Below are positions 1-8,953 of a DNA stretch of 64,000 bases, one piece after another. Source of the stretch: Sphingomonas mali NBRC 15500 (GTDB lineage Bacteria > Pseudomonadota > Alphaproteobacteria > Sphingomonadales > Sphingomonadaceae); contig NZ_BCYX01000003.1 of assembly GCF_001598415.1 (NCBI RefSeq), positions 124,001 through 188,000 of the forward strand, in the 5' to 3' direction. Below the pieces are notes generated by a model. It had not been told where the DNA came from. It saw nothing but the letters and a program-made list of their open reading frames with translations, and did not search any database. The first letter of the stretch is position 1. The number at the start of each line of letters is the position of its first letter. A program made the translations under genes and the position numbers.

Positions 1-352
1 ACGCATCGCGAACCTGCCCATGCTCCACGACCTTCGAACGACCGTAGACCGGGTCGCTCCATGCTAGAAGCAGGGTCTGGCGTGCCAGACTGCCCGTTTC
101 CGCGCCGATGGGGATGGCGTCGAGCAATGCCTCGTAAAAGCGAGCAGCGTCCTCCGCTTCACCGAAGCTTCCGAGCACCGGCAACAATCGCGCCAGAGCC
201 GGGTGGAGACCAAAGTCGTCGGAGACGATTGAGATATCGCCCTCGATCGAAGCGCGAGTGAGCCACGCCGTATAGATCGGGCCCTTGCCGCGAAGGTCGG
301 CGATCAAGGCATGCCGCTTCGCCTCGTCCCCAAAGGCACGGTAGACGCTCAT
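1..352 (-). CDS. Unrecognised protein, N-terminal part, runs off the window
   Basis: An open frame starts at the ATG at 352-350 and stays open to the window edge (about 117 codons seen, no stop). The ATG overlaps the trxA stop in an ATGA arrangement, so the protein is probably made by translational coupling at the end of the pmbA-tldD-trxB-trxA operon. It begins MSVYRAFGDE and is a soluble, charged, probably helical sequence with no signal peptide, membrane segment or metal motif that I can see. I do not recognise the family. Its position suggests a partner of the thioredoxin system or simply a linked housekeeping gene; the sequence does not decide. The C-terminus is outside the window. Confidence 0.7.
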   Translation of the reverse strand, partial: MSVYRAFGDEAKRHALIADLRGKGPIYTAWLTRASIEGDISIVSDDFGLHPALARLLPVLGSFGEAEDAARFYEALLDAIPIGAETGSLARQTLLLAWSDPVYGRSKVVEHGQVRDA

Positions 353-684
353 TGACCGGCTCCAGCAAACGGCTCGAGAACCGCTGCGAGCTTCCCGCGC
401 GACACCAGACCTTGGAAGCGCTCAACCGGCTGACCGTCCTTCATGACGATGAACGTCGGAACGCCTTGAACGTCGTAGGTTTTGGCGAGCATCGGCTCCT
501 GATCGATGTCCACCTTGACGAACGCGATCTCGCCCTCGAACTCGCGCGCGGCATCCTCCAGCGCCGGTGCAGACGCCTTGCACGGGCCACACCAGACGGC
601 GTGGAAATCGACCAGAACGGGAATAGCCGACTTAAGGACTTCGGCCTCGAAAGCCTCGGTCGTGACGTTCTTGAGATTGGACAT
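349..684 (-). CDS. trxA: Thioredoxin
   Basis: A 111-residue cytoplasmic thioredoxin that reduces protein disulfides using electrons from the thioredoxin reductase encoded just upstream. The active site WCGPC is at residues 31-35 and the conserved cis-proline lies in the GVPTF stretch (Pro76). Length and motifs are those of classical Trx1. The ATG at 684-682 (MSNLKNV) is chosen because the frame upstream runs into trxB and reads as non-thioredoxin sequence. It lies 13 bases after trxB, and its stop overlaps the next gene by ATGA, so all are probably one transcript. Confidence 0.95.
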   Translation of the reverse strand: MSNLKNVTTEAFEAEVLKSAIPVLVDFHAVWCGPCKASAPALEDAAREFEGEIAFVKVDIDQEPMLAKTYDVQGVPTFIVMKDGQPVERFQGLVSRGKLAAVLEPFAGAGQ

Positions 685-697
685 TGGTTTCCCTTGC

Positions 698-1726
698 TCA
701 CGCGGCATGGTGCACGACGTCGGATGAGGCTGCGGCGGGTCGCACATCCTCGGCCAAGGCGGCCGCAGCATCCTTATCGATGAGGTAGCGCTCGGCCTCC
801 AACGCGGCCATGCACCCCATTCCGGCCGATACGACGGCCTGGCGGAAATGCTTGTCCTGCACGTCACCGGCGGCGAATACTCCGGGCACGCTGGTCGCTG
901 TCGACCCCGGTGTGACCAGGATGTAGCCCTCCTGGTCCATCGCGAGTTTGTCCTTGAACAGGCTGGTGGCAGGATCATGACCGATCGCGACGAAGAGGCC
1001 ATCCACGGTGAGCGTGGATTGCTCGCCGGTCACCGGATGATTTAGTTGGATGCCGGTCACCTTGCCGCCATCTCCCAGCACCTCGGCGACTTCGGCGTTC
1101 CAGATGGTCTTGATCTTGGGATGAGCGAACAGGCGCGCCTGGTTGGTTTTGTCGGCGCGCAACGTGTCCCGGCGATGGATGAGATAGACGTCGCTGGCGA
1201 AATTGGCCAAGTGAAGGGCGTCCTCGACGGCGGTGTTACCCCCGCCGACCACCGCACAAGCTTTGTCCCGGAAGAAATAGCCGTCGCAGGTCGCGCAGGC
1301 CGACACCCCTCGACCCCGATATCGGGTTTCACTGGCGAGGCCGAGCCAGCGCGCATTGGCACCGGTCGCGATAATCAAACTGTCCGCGGTGTAGCGGTCG
1401 CCCATGTCTCCGGTCGCCTCGAAGGGACGCTTCGACAGATCGACTTCGACGATATAGTCGGAGATGATTTGCGCGCCGACATGGCGCGCATGGTCGCTCA
1501 TGCGCGCCATGAGATCAGGGCCTTGCACGCTGGCATCCCCCGGCCAGTTTTCGACATCCGTGGTGATCGTCAGCTGGCCGCCCGGTTGCGGTCCTTCGAT
1601 CAGAACTGGGTCGAGCGCACTTCGCGAGGCATAGATCGCCGCGGTATATCCGGCCGGCCCCGAGCCGATGATGAGCACCCGGCTGTGGCGTGGGGCGGAC
1701 GGTGTTCGCGCGTTTCGCATCGTCAT
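698..1726 (-). CDS. trxB: Thioredoxin reductase (NADPH)
   Basis: A 342-residue flavoprotein that transfers electrons from NADPH through FAD to thioredoxin. The FAD-binding GSGPAG is at about 21-26, the redox-active CATC at 144-147, the NADPH-binding GGGNTA at about 161-166, and the C-terminal FAD motif reads GVFAAGDVQD. The C-terminus is slightly longer than in E. coli TrxB (an Ala/Asp-rich tail). Its start codon overlaps the tldD stop (ATGA at 1726-1723), and trxA follows 13 bases later, so the complete thioredoxin system is co-encoded with the TldD/PmbA protease. Confidence 0.95.
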   Translation of the reverse strand: MTMRNARTPSAPRHSRVLIIGSGPAGYTAAIYASRSALDPVLIEGPQPGGQLTITTDVENWPGDASVQGPDLMARMSDHARHVGAQIISDYIVEVDLSKRPFEATGDMGDRYTADSLIIATGANARWLGLASETRYRGRGVSACATCDGYFFRDKACAVVGGGNTAVEDALHLANFASDVYLIHRRDTLRADKTNQARLFAHPKIKTIWNAEVAEVLGDGGKVTGIQLNHPVTGEQSTLTVDGLFVAIGHDPATSLFKDKLAMDQEGYILVTPGSTATSVPGVFAAGDVQDKHFRQAVVSAGMGCMAALEAERYLIDKDAAAALAEDVRPAAASSDVVHHAA

Positions 1727-3183
1727 GCTCCCGCGCCCCCGACCACGACCTGGTCCATGCGGATCGTCGGCTGACCCACGCAGACGGGCACGGTCTGGCC
1801 GTTCTTGCCGCAGAAACCGATGCCCAGTTCCAGGTCGTTGCCGATCATCGACATGTGCTTGAGGGCCTCGTTGCCGACGCCGATAAGGGTGGCGCCCTCG
1901 ATCGGCGCGGTCACCTTGCCATCCTCGATGAGGAAGGCCTGTTCGGCCGAGAAGTTGAATTGGCCCGAGGTGATGTCGACCGTGCCGCCGCTGAACTCCA
2001 CGGCATAGATCCCGCTCTTGACCGACGCGATAATCTCTTCCGGATCGTACGGCCCGCGCTCCAGAAAGGTGTTGGTCATTCGGGTCATCGGCAGGTCGGC
2101 GTAAGATTGGCGACGACCGTTTCCCGTCAGCTTGTCATTCATGATCCGGGCGCTGATCTTGTCCTGCATCAGGCCGACAAGACGGCCGTCCTCGATCAGT
2201 ACGGTGCGCTGCCCTGCGACCCCTTCATCATCGACGTTCAACGAGCCGCGAGCATCGGGAACGGTGGCGTCGTCGACGACCGTGACGCCGGGGGCGGCGA
2301 TCCGCTCACCCATCATGCCGTTGAAGACCGATTCCCGTTTGCGGTGGAAATCGCCCTCCAAGCCATGGCCGATGGCCTCGTGCAGGAGAACGCCGGGGAA
2401 ACCGTTGCCCAGCACAACCGTCATTTCGCCGGCGGGAGACGGGATGGCATCGAGATTCGTGAGCGCCACCGAGGTGGCTTTATGAACCAGCTTTTCCAGG
2501 CGGCCTGTGTCGAATTCGCCCAGCGTAAAGCGCCCCCCGCCCCCAGCGGAGCCGGAAGCGCGCCTGGCATTGCCTTCAGCCACAACCGAAAGGCTGATGC
2601 GGACCTGCGGGCGGATATCGCCAGCGAGTGTGCCGTCCGTCGCGCCGACCAGGATCGTCGAGTCTTCGACGGCCAGTTGGGCGTTGACCTCGGTGATGCG
2701 AGGATCGATCGCACGGGCCAGGTCGTCCAGCTTTCGCAGGAGCGCGACCTTCTCGACCGTGTCCAAGCCGCCGGCCGCTGCCAGCGTCGAATACGCTGGC
2801 AGGCCTTGACCGCCCGCCTTGATTTCAACGCCGCGGCCGGTCTCCGCGGCATCTTGACCATGTGACTGCATGGCGCGCGCGGCCGCGGTGACGGCATCGA
2901 TGGCCTTGGGACTGATATCGCTCGAATAGGCGAAAGCCGTGTTCTCACCGGTGACAGCGCGCGCGCCAACGCCCTGCGAGATACCGAAGGAGGCGCGCGC
3001 CACCTTGCCTCGTTCCAACGCCCAGGTGTCGCGTGTGGTCATCTCGAAATAGAGATCGCCATAGTCGCCGCCGCGCGCCCAAAGGTCGGAGAGGCCGTTC
3101 TGAAGCTTGTTGGTGTCGAGATCGTTGGCCGCGAGAAGCTGGTCTTGCGCATATGCCAGACGATCGGGAACAGGCAGAGACAT
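1723..3183 (-). CDS. tldD: Metalloprotease TldD
   Basis: A 486-residue catalytic subunit of the TldD/TldE (PmbA) heterodimeric metalloprotease. This family trims unfolded or modified peptides, for example microcin B17 precursor and the CcdA antitoxin in E. coli. The zinc-binding HExxxH motif is visible as HEAIGH at about 268-273, inside LLHEAIGHGLEGD. The conserved region containing DDEGVAGQRT follows. The start at 3183 (MSLPVPDR) is chosen because upstream in-frame sequence is low-quality and overlaps pmbA. It lies 32 bases after pmbA and overlaps trxB by ATGA. Length is normal for the family. Confidence 0.93.
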   Translation of the reverse strand: MSLPVPDRLAYAQDQLLAANDLDTNKLQNGLSDLWARGGDYGDLYFEMTTRDTWALERGKVARASFGISQGVGARAVTGENTAFAYSSDISPKAIDAVTAAARAMQSHGQDAAETGRGVEIKAGGQGLPAYSTLAAAGGLDTVEKVALLRKLDDLARAIDPRITEVNAQLAVEDSTILVGATDGTLAGDIRPQVRISLSVVAEGNARRASGSAGGGGRFTLGEFDTGRLEKLVHKATSVALTNLDAIPSPAGEMTVVLGNGFPGVLLHEAIGHGLEGDFHRKRESVFNGMMGERIAAPGVTVVDDATVPDARGSLNVDDEGVAGQRTVLIEDGRLVGLMQDKISARIMNDKLTGNGRRQSYADLPMTRMTNTFLERGPYDPEEIIASVKSGIYAVEFSGGTVDITSGQFNFSAEQAFLIEDGKVTAPIEGATLIGVGNEALKHMSMIGNDLELGIGFCGKNGQTVPVCVGQPTIRMDQVVVGGAGA

Positions 3184-3215
3184 CGAGCTCGACTCTTTCG
3201 TGGAACGAGTGGTGA

Positions 3216-4616
3216 TCACCGGCCGGCGATCTGCATGTCGGGCAGCAGGATCGAACCGGCCCTGATGCCTCCTGCCCGATGGACGTCGGCGCCGATCGCG
3301 GCGATCGACTTGAACATGTCCTGGAGGTTGCCGGCCACCGTAAAACCCTGGACGGGCCCGATGACTTGCCCGTTCGCCACCCAGAAGCCGGCGGCTGCCT
3401 GGGAATAGACCCCGGTCGCAGCGTTGGTGGCACCGCCCATGAACCGGGTAAGCCACAGGCCTGTGCCCATCTTGCGCAACATGGCCGCAAGATCATCGGC
3501 AGGCTCCGTATGGCTGCTGGCCAGCGAGAGATTGCGCATGCCGCCGGCGTTGCCGGTCGAAACGCGACGAAGCTTGCGCGCCATGCGCGTGTCGAGGAAC
3601 AGGCCGGTGACGACGCCGTCGCGAACGATATCGCGGCGCGCGCCGGCGACGCCTTCATCATCAAACGTCGTGCTCGCCAGGCCAAAAGGTTCGAACGGAT
3701 CTTCGCCGAGCGTGACATGCTGGGCAGCGATCACCTGACCAACCGCATCCGGAAGGAACGTCATCCGCTGGAATTGCGAAGAGCCGGTCAGCTGCGTGCA
3801 CATATTCCGCACAAGGCTCGCGGCGACCGTCGAATCGACCAGCACCGGAACGCGGCGCGTGGCAAGACCCTCGGCACCGAGCATGCCCAATGCCTGCTCG
3901 GCGGCGCGGCGCCCGACGTCATCTTCCGATTCCAGACCTCCCAGCTGGCGGTCGACCGACGACCAATTGCCTTGCTTCATCTCGTCGCCGCGCTGGGCGA
4001 TCGTCTGGCACCAACGGTGCTGGACCGAACTGCTCGCCGTCCGGCAGAATCCCTGGCTCGTCGCGAGCGCGAACCGCGAGTCCTGGCTTGCCGCCCCGGC
4101 TTCCGAGACCCGGACGGCATCCTTGGTCGACATCGCTATTACCGCTTGCTCGATGGCCAACGCGGCGCCCGTAAGGCCCTCGGCAGGTTGGTTCGACGGA
4201 GCGAACAGCGGGACGTCGGGCGCAGCCCAAGCGAGCGCATCGCGATCGGCCAGGCCTGCCTCCGGATCCGGCTCAAGCTGACGAGCCATGCCGATCGCCT
4301 GCTCAACCACACGATCGATCGCGGCGCGGCTGAGCGACTCGCTCGAGGCGACGCCGGTGCGGCCGTTTTCGAATATAGTGATCTGAAGGCTCTGGCTGCC
4401 TTCGCGCACGGCATTCTCGACTTTGGCCTTCGCGACGGTGACGCTGATCCCGCCTCCTTCGTGAACCCGAGCGATCGCGCCGCCCGCACCCAGCGCGACA
4501 CTCTTTTCTATTGCGTAGGTCGCCGCCTTGGCGAGATCTGCCTCGGTCTGCAGGAGATACGTGTCGCCTCTTTCACCGAGGGCCTCGACGGGCCGGGAAA
4601 GGCTATTGACGCTCAT
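3216..4616 (-). CDS. pmbA: TldE/PmbA protease partner subunit
   Basis: A 466-residue homologue of PmbA/TldE, the non-catalytic partner of TldD. It has the family fold signatures (GGGISVTVAKAKVE near the N-terminus, TFDDEGVAGARRDIV in the middle, GANAATG-like and GFWVANGQVIGPV stretches near the end) and no HExxxH motif, as expected for this subunit. The ATG at 4616 (MSVNSLSR) is preferred; an in-frame extension to 4688 exists but reads like leader sequence. It is the first gene of the minus-strand operon pmbA-tldD-trxB-trxA-orf. The pairing of both subunits in one operon supports an obligate heterodimer. Confidence 0.9.
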   Translation of the reverse strand: MSVNSLSRPVEALGERGDTYLLQTEADLAKAATYAIEKSVALGAGGAIARVHEGGGISVTVAKAKVENAVREGSQSLQITIFENGRTGVASSESLSRAAIDRVVEQAIGMARQLEPDPEAGLADRDALAWAAPDVPLFAPSNQPAEGLTGAALAIEQAVIAMSTKDAVRVSEAGAASQDSRFALATSQGFCRTASSSVQHRWCQTIAQRGDEMKQGNWSSVDRQLGGLESEDDVGRRAAEQALGMLGAEGLATRRVPVLVDSTVAASLVRNMCTQLTGSSQFQRMTFLPDAVGQVIAAQHVTLGEDPFEPFGLASTTFDDEGVAGARRDIVRDGVVTGLFLDTRMARKLRRVSTGNAGGMRNLSLASSHTEPADDLAAMLRKMGTGLWLTRFMGGATNAATGVYSQAAAGFWVANGQVIGPVQGFTVAGNLQDMFKSIAAIGADVHRAGGIRAGSILLPDMQIAGR

Positions 4617-5237
4617 TCGAGTTCCTTTGAATCCCCGTGCTTCACAGAACGAGGCCGGCACTTCCGGCGCTCTTCGTCGATCACGCATTTATAGGAAGGA
4701 TTTGCCTGGGCGGTTGCCTGACCGGCCCCAGCTTGTTGCCTGAGAGTGCATTTTGCAGCGGGAGAACGTTACCTCTGGACGCACGAGACCGTGCGGCGCC
4801 GGCTTATGGGATCGCCGTCAGGTCGCAGAAATGCATGATTCGCGAGGCACCGCAGCGACAATTTTTTGGGTCGCGCGGTGCCGTTGCGGAAAATCGGTCG
4901 GACGCCGCCGAACATATTCTCGCCACTCGTTTAGTTGGTCGCGCTGGCCGTAGGAATCCTTGCTGTAGGTAACCATTGCCCCGCGAGCGACCGACGAATG
5001 CGGAGGAGGATCATGCGCCCCGATTATGCACAAACGCGGATTCATCTCTCGCATGCCGAGTTCGCGATGAACTGGAAACGCATTTACCGAAATCGTCGCG
5101 GCCTGCCCGAGTCTGCGGGAATTTGATGCCGGCAGGCTGATGCTGGAGGGCGCGCGGTACCGGCAACGCGGCGGGAAATACGGGCGCTCGATGCTTTCGC
5201 GGCCCGCTGATTGCCCGCCCGAACTTTGGAGATGAGC
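4617..5237. other. Divergent intergenic region between pmbA and the flavin monooxygenase
   Basis: About 620 bases separate two divergent genes and must hold both promoters. A minus-strand frame at 4818-5054 (78 codons; a 52-codon version starts MVTYSKDSYG) has no convincing ribosome-binding site, and I do not call it a gene. GC drops locally near 4860-4990. No tRNA, repeat or strong terminator was seen. Confidence 0.5.
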
Positions 5238-6473
5238 ATGACAACGGCAAGGCTTTTAAGGGAGGAAGCGCAAACCATCGCGCCGCCGGAGCCGGATCTG
5301 ACGCCTCATCAAATCGTCGCCCGCGCCGACGGCATGCGGGATAAGTTACGGGTTGCGCAGGCGGCGGCTGAAGCCGCTGGAAACATCTCCGCCGAAACGA
5401 ATCAGGCGCTGGTCGACGCCGGGTTTTATCGCGTGATCCAACCGCGCGCTTTTGGCGGCTACGGGTTCGATTTGCCAACTTATGTCCGTCTCGTGACGGC
5501 CGTGGCTCGAGGGTGCCCCGAAACGGCATGGGTATTGTCGCTCGTGCTAGGCCATGTTCATCAGCTGTCGACTTATCCGCTCCAGGCGCAAGTCGAAGCC
5601 TATGGTGACACAGGAGACTTCCGTGCTCCAGAGGTGGCCGCGCCGCAGGGACGCGGGGTTGCGGTCACCGGAGGCTACCGCGTGACCGGCGCGTGGGATT
5701 ATGCCTCGGGCTCGGCCCACGCCACCCACATCCTGCTCGCTTTCACGATCGACGATGCCGAGCCGGACGGCGCACCGATGCGGATGGGGCTGTTCGACCG
5801 CACGGACTATGAGATCGTCCGCAACTGGGACGTAATCGGCATGCAGGGCACCGGCTCCGACCGCGTGACAATGACCGACGTGTTCGTGCCGACGCACCGC
5901 GCCAAGCCCTACCCTCCGATGAAATCGGTGCTGCCGCCCGAGATCTATCACGACGAGCCGCTATTTCATGGGCCGGCACGTCCGTTCATCGTCACCGAAT
6001 CCGCGGCGGTGATCGTGGGTGCGGCCGAAGGCGCGCTGGACCTTTATGAGGAGAGCTTCCGCGTCCGCAAGGCGACTGGGCCGACCGGCGGGCCTCGGCA
6101 GGAGCTCGCCGAATATCAGTTCAATTACGGTCGCTGCCGGGCATTGGTCGACACCGCACGCGCGGCGCTGCTCCAGGCCGCGAGCGATTATATGGAATTC
6201 GGCCGCCGTACCTGTGCGACGGGCGAGCCCTGCTCGGAGGACGACTGGCGACGCCTGACCCTTGTCATCCTCCAGAGCATCCATCTGGCGCACGAAGCGG
6301 TGGATATCATGTTCCGCACGGTCGGTACGTCTGCTTCGAGGAAGGATTCGATGATGGGCCGCTACTGGCGCAATGTCGGCGTCTTGCGTGGTCATTTGGC
6401 CCATCAGTCCGACAGCTCGGCAATCAATTATGGCCGCACCCATTTCGGCCAGTCGCCGGTCGGTATCGCCTGA
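5238..6473 (+). CDS. Acyl-CoA-dehydrogenase-fold flavin monooxygenase/hydroxylase
   Basis: About 411 residues with the acyl-CoA dehydrogenase fold: a helical N-terminal domain, a central beta domain (VTGGYRVTGAWDYASG, then GTGSDRVTMTDVFVP) and a C-terminal four-helix domain ending with a conserved SSAINYGR stretch. This pattern fits group D flavin monooxygenases (HpaB/HsaA/DszC/IacA-like), which hydroxylate aromatics with FMNH2 or FADH2 from a separate reductase; no reductase gene is visible nearby. The ATG at 5238 is chosen for the GGAG six bases upstream; 5232 is an alternative. It is first in a plus-strand run with the lignostilbene oxygenase and SDR genes, so an aromatic ring substrate is plausible. 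A true acyl-CoA dehydrogenase is less likely. Confidence 0.78.
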   Translation: MTTARLLREEAQTIAPPEPDLTPHQIVARADGMRDKLRVAQAAAEAAGNISAETNQALVDAGFYRVIQPRAFGGYGFDLPTYVRLVTAVARGCPETAWVLSLVLGHVHQLSTYPLQAQVEAYGDTGDFRAPEVAAPQGRGVAVTGGYRVTGAWDYASGSAHATHILLAFTIDDAEPDGAPMRMGLFDRTDYEIVRNWDVIGMQGTGSDRVTMTDVFVPTHRAKPYPPMKSVLPPEIYHDEPLFHGPARPFIVTESAAVIVGAAEGALDLYEESFRVRKATGPTGGPRQELAEYQFNYGRCRALVDTARAALLQAASDYMEFGRRTCATGEPCSEDDWRRLTLVILQSIHLAHEAVDIMFRTVGTSASRKDSMMGRYWRNVGVLRGHLAHQSDSSAINYGRTHFGQSPVGIA

Positions 6474-6700
6474 TGGAGGGCGCGGCGCTGCTGCCGGATG
6501 GACGCGTATCTAGTCGAGCATCGCGGGCGCCACTCTGAGCCTCGCAACGCCACGCTCCGTCTCCAAGAAACGTAGGGGCCGTGCCATCCGCATGGGGTCC
6601 GACAGGGTTATTGTTGCAGCTGGTTACCGGTGCTGATTGGGGGCAACGGAAAGGCAAGCGGACGGCACTCCGCGCCCCTTGCTGAAAAGGTCTCACCGCG

Positions 6701-8170
6701 ATGACGATCAGATTCCCAGGAAACGATTTCTCCAATTTCGAGGCGCCGATGCGCGCCGAGATCGACCTGCGCGCCCTGGAGGTCATTCAGGGCGAGGTGC
6801 CGCGCCAGCTCGACGGCGGTTTCTTCCGGCTGATCGGCGATCGCAAATGGCCGGCCTTCGTTGAAAACGATATCTTCATGTTGGGCGAAGACGGCATGGC
6901 GTCCTGCTTCTATTTCAAGGACGGCATGGTCGACTTCAAGATGAAGTACGTCCGTACCCCTCGCTTTGTGGCCGAAGAGAAAGCCGGTCGTGCGCTGTTC
7001 GGCGAGTACCGCAACCCGTTTACCGACGATCCCTCTGTCGAGGGACTGAGCCGCGGCACCGCGAACGTCACCATGCTGGCCCATGGCGGCAAGCTATTCG
7101 CGCTGAAGGAGGACAGTCCAGCGATTGAGATGAACCCCTTCACGCTCGAGACAATCGGCGAATACGATTGGAATGAAGTCGTCACTTCGAAGGCGATTAC
7201 CGCCCATCCCAAGATCGACCCGAAAACGGGCGAGCTGGTATTTTTCGGCTATTGCGCCGCGGGCCCGGCGACCACCGACATCGCCTATTACGAAGCCGAT
7301 GCAACCGGGAAGATCATTCACGAAACCTGGTTCCACGCGCCGTATACCTGCATGGTCCACGACGTGATGGTGACGGAGAATTTCGTGGTCTTTCCGGTCA
7401 CGCCGCTCCGCCATGAGCTTGAATGGCTCAAGCGGCACGAGCCGGCCTTCAAATGGGACCCGACCGAACAAGTCTATCTCGGCGTCTTGCCCCGCAAGGG
7501 AAAGGGTGAACAGATCCGTTGGTTCAAAGGGCCGACGCAGTGTCACGGGCATACCGCCGGCGCATTCGACGATGGCCGCTATATCTACGCCGACAATACG
7601 TTCAGCAAACGGTCCTTCTTTCGGTTCTTCCCGAACGCGGACGGATCCGATTTCGATCCCGCCGACACCATGCCGTACCTCAAGCGCGTCATAATCGACA
7701 TGGAGAGCAACGGTGACGGCTTCACCGAGCAGCAGCTGTTCGACTATCCGTGCGAGTTGCCGCGCATCGACCCTCGCTTCGAAACGATGCCGTACAGTTT
7801 CGTCACGATGAACCTGCTCGACGTTCCCGAGCAAGAGCGGATCGGCCATGGCTTTCAGTGGGTCGCCACCATGGACGTCAACGGCAAAAAACCTGCGCAA
7901 ATCCGATACGCCGGCCACAATTGCTCGATCGGAGAACCCCAGTTCGTGCCGAAGAACGACACCGCCGCAGAAGGTGAGGGTTACGTCATGACTGTCGTCG
8001 GCCGTCATGAGGAGAAGCGCAGCGAGTTGCTCATCCTCGATGCCCAAAACATCAACGGCGAGCCGGTCGCCACCGTCGCGCTGCCCTTCCGACTGCGAAG
8101 CACCGGTCATGGTTATTGGTACGGTTCGCGCCAGCTTCGCGGCGAGACCAATGTAATCGGAGCCTGGTAA
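6701..8170 (+). CDS. Carotenoid-oxygenase family, lignostilbene alpha,beta-dioxygenase-like
   Basis: A 489-residue cytoplasmic non-haem Fe(II) dioxygenase that cleaves an exocyclic C=C bond to two aldehydes. The four-histidine iron site is recognisable: His169 (ITAHPKID), His220 (MVHDVMV), His282 or His284 (CHGHTAG) and His470 (STGHGYWY). Tyr103 and Lys136 have the spacing of the pair that activates the 4-hydroxyl in bacterial stilbenoid cleavers (NOV1/LsdA type). Length matches sphingomonad LSD enzymes (about 485 residues). Hydroxystilbenoids or similar lignin-derived substrates are therefore likelier than carotenoids. Isoeugenol-type cleavage is the main alternative. The SDR gene starts one base after its stop. 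Confidence 0.88.
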   Translation: MTIRFPGNDFSNFEAPMRAEIDLRALEVIQGEVPRQLDGGFFRLIGDRKWPAFVENDIFMLGEDGMASCFYFKDGMVDFKMKYVRTPRFVAEEKAGRALFGEYRNPFTDDPSVEGLSRGTANVTMLAHGGKLFALKEDSPAIEMNPFTLETIGEYDWNEVVTSKAITAHPKIDPKTGELVFFGYCAAGPATTDIAYYEADATGKIIHETWFHAPYTCMVHDVMVTENFVVFPVTPLRHELEWLKRHEPAFKWDPTEQVYLGVLPRKGKGEQIRWFKGPTQCHGHTAGAFDDGRYIYADNTFSKRSFFRFFPNADGSDFDPADTMPYLKRVIIDMESNGDGFTEQQLFDYPCELPRIDPRFETMPYSFVTMNLLDVPEQERIGHGFQWVATMDVNGKKPAQIRYAGHNCSIGEPQFVPKNDTAAEGEGYVMTVVGRHEEKRSELLILDAQNINGEPVATVALPFRLRSTGHGYWYGSRQLRGETNVIGAW

Positions 8171-8171
8171 G

Positions 8172-8945
8172 ATGGGGAATCTGAAGGGCAAGGTCGCGTT
8201 GGTCACGGGCGCGAGCCGCGGCATTGGCCGCACCATCGCGGTGCGGCTCGCGGCCGACGGCGCAACAGTTGCGATTCACTATGGCGCCAACGCCGACGCC
8301 GCGCGAGAAACGCTGGCGACGATCGAACAGGCAGGCGGCCGCGGCTTTGTGCTGCAGGCGGACTTGAACACGCCCGAGACGTCGATCACTACGATGTTTG
8401 CCGATTTCGATCGCGGTCTGGCCGAATGTTCAGGCGAGTCCGGATTGGACATCGTGGTCAACAATGCCGGGCAGATCATGTTCGGTTCCGTCGAAGTGCT
8501 CAAGCCATCCGAATTCGACAAGGCGTTCGCGGTCGACGTCAAAGCGCCTTTCTTCATCACCCAGGCCGCTTTGCCACGCCTTCGCAACGGCGGTCGGGTA
8601 ATCAATATATCCTCTGCCACGTCTCGCTTCGTTAACCCGAACGTCGTCTCCTACGCCATGGCGAAGGGCGCGCTCGAGGTGTTCAGCAAAACCGCCGCTC
8701 TTCAACTTGGTGCGCGCGGGATAACCGTCAACGCCGTGGCGCCTGGCCCGACCGGGACCGAGGAATTCCTGCGCATGGCGGAGGGAAATCCGGCGTTCGT
8801 CGAGCACGCCAAAGCCCAATCGGCGCTGGGGCGGCTCGGAACGCCGACCGACATTGCCAATATCGTGGCGTTCCTTGCTAGCGATGAGGGCAGCTGGATC
8901 ACCGGACAGCTGATCGACGCTACCGGTGGCACCTTGCTTGGCTAA
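8172..8945 (+). CDS. Short-chain dehydrogenase/reductase (SDR)
   Basis: A 257-residue classical SDR oxidoreductase. The Rossmann motif TGASRGIG is at about 12-19, NNAG at 97-100, and the catalytic Ser/Tyr/Lys set lies at about Ser148, Tyr161 and Lys165 (YAMAK). A glycine-rich C-terminus (GSWITGQLIDATGG) is typical of FabG-like members. The gene begins one base after the dioxygenase stop, so the two are almost certainly co-transcribed. It may oxidise or reduce an aldehyde or alcohol made by the dioxygenase; the exact substrate cannot be read from sequence. Confidence 0.88.
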   Translation: MGNLKGKVALVTGASRGIGRTIAVRLAADGATVAIHYGANADAARETLATIEQAGGRGFVLQADLNTPETSITTMFADFDRGLAECSGESGLDIVVNNAGQIMFGSVEVLKPSEFDKAFAVDVKAPFFITQAALPRLRNGGRVINISSATSRFVNPNVVSYAMAKGALEVFSKTAALQLGARGITVNAVAPGPTGTEEFLRMAEGNPAFVEHAKAQSALGRLGTPTDIANIVAFLASDEGSWITGQLIDATGGTLLG

Positions 8946-8953
8946 CGACCTGC

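Noticed and set aside
1690..2865. Long plus-strand frame of 391 codons
   Set aside because: It is antisense to tldD; long antisense frames are expected in GC-rich genes.
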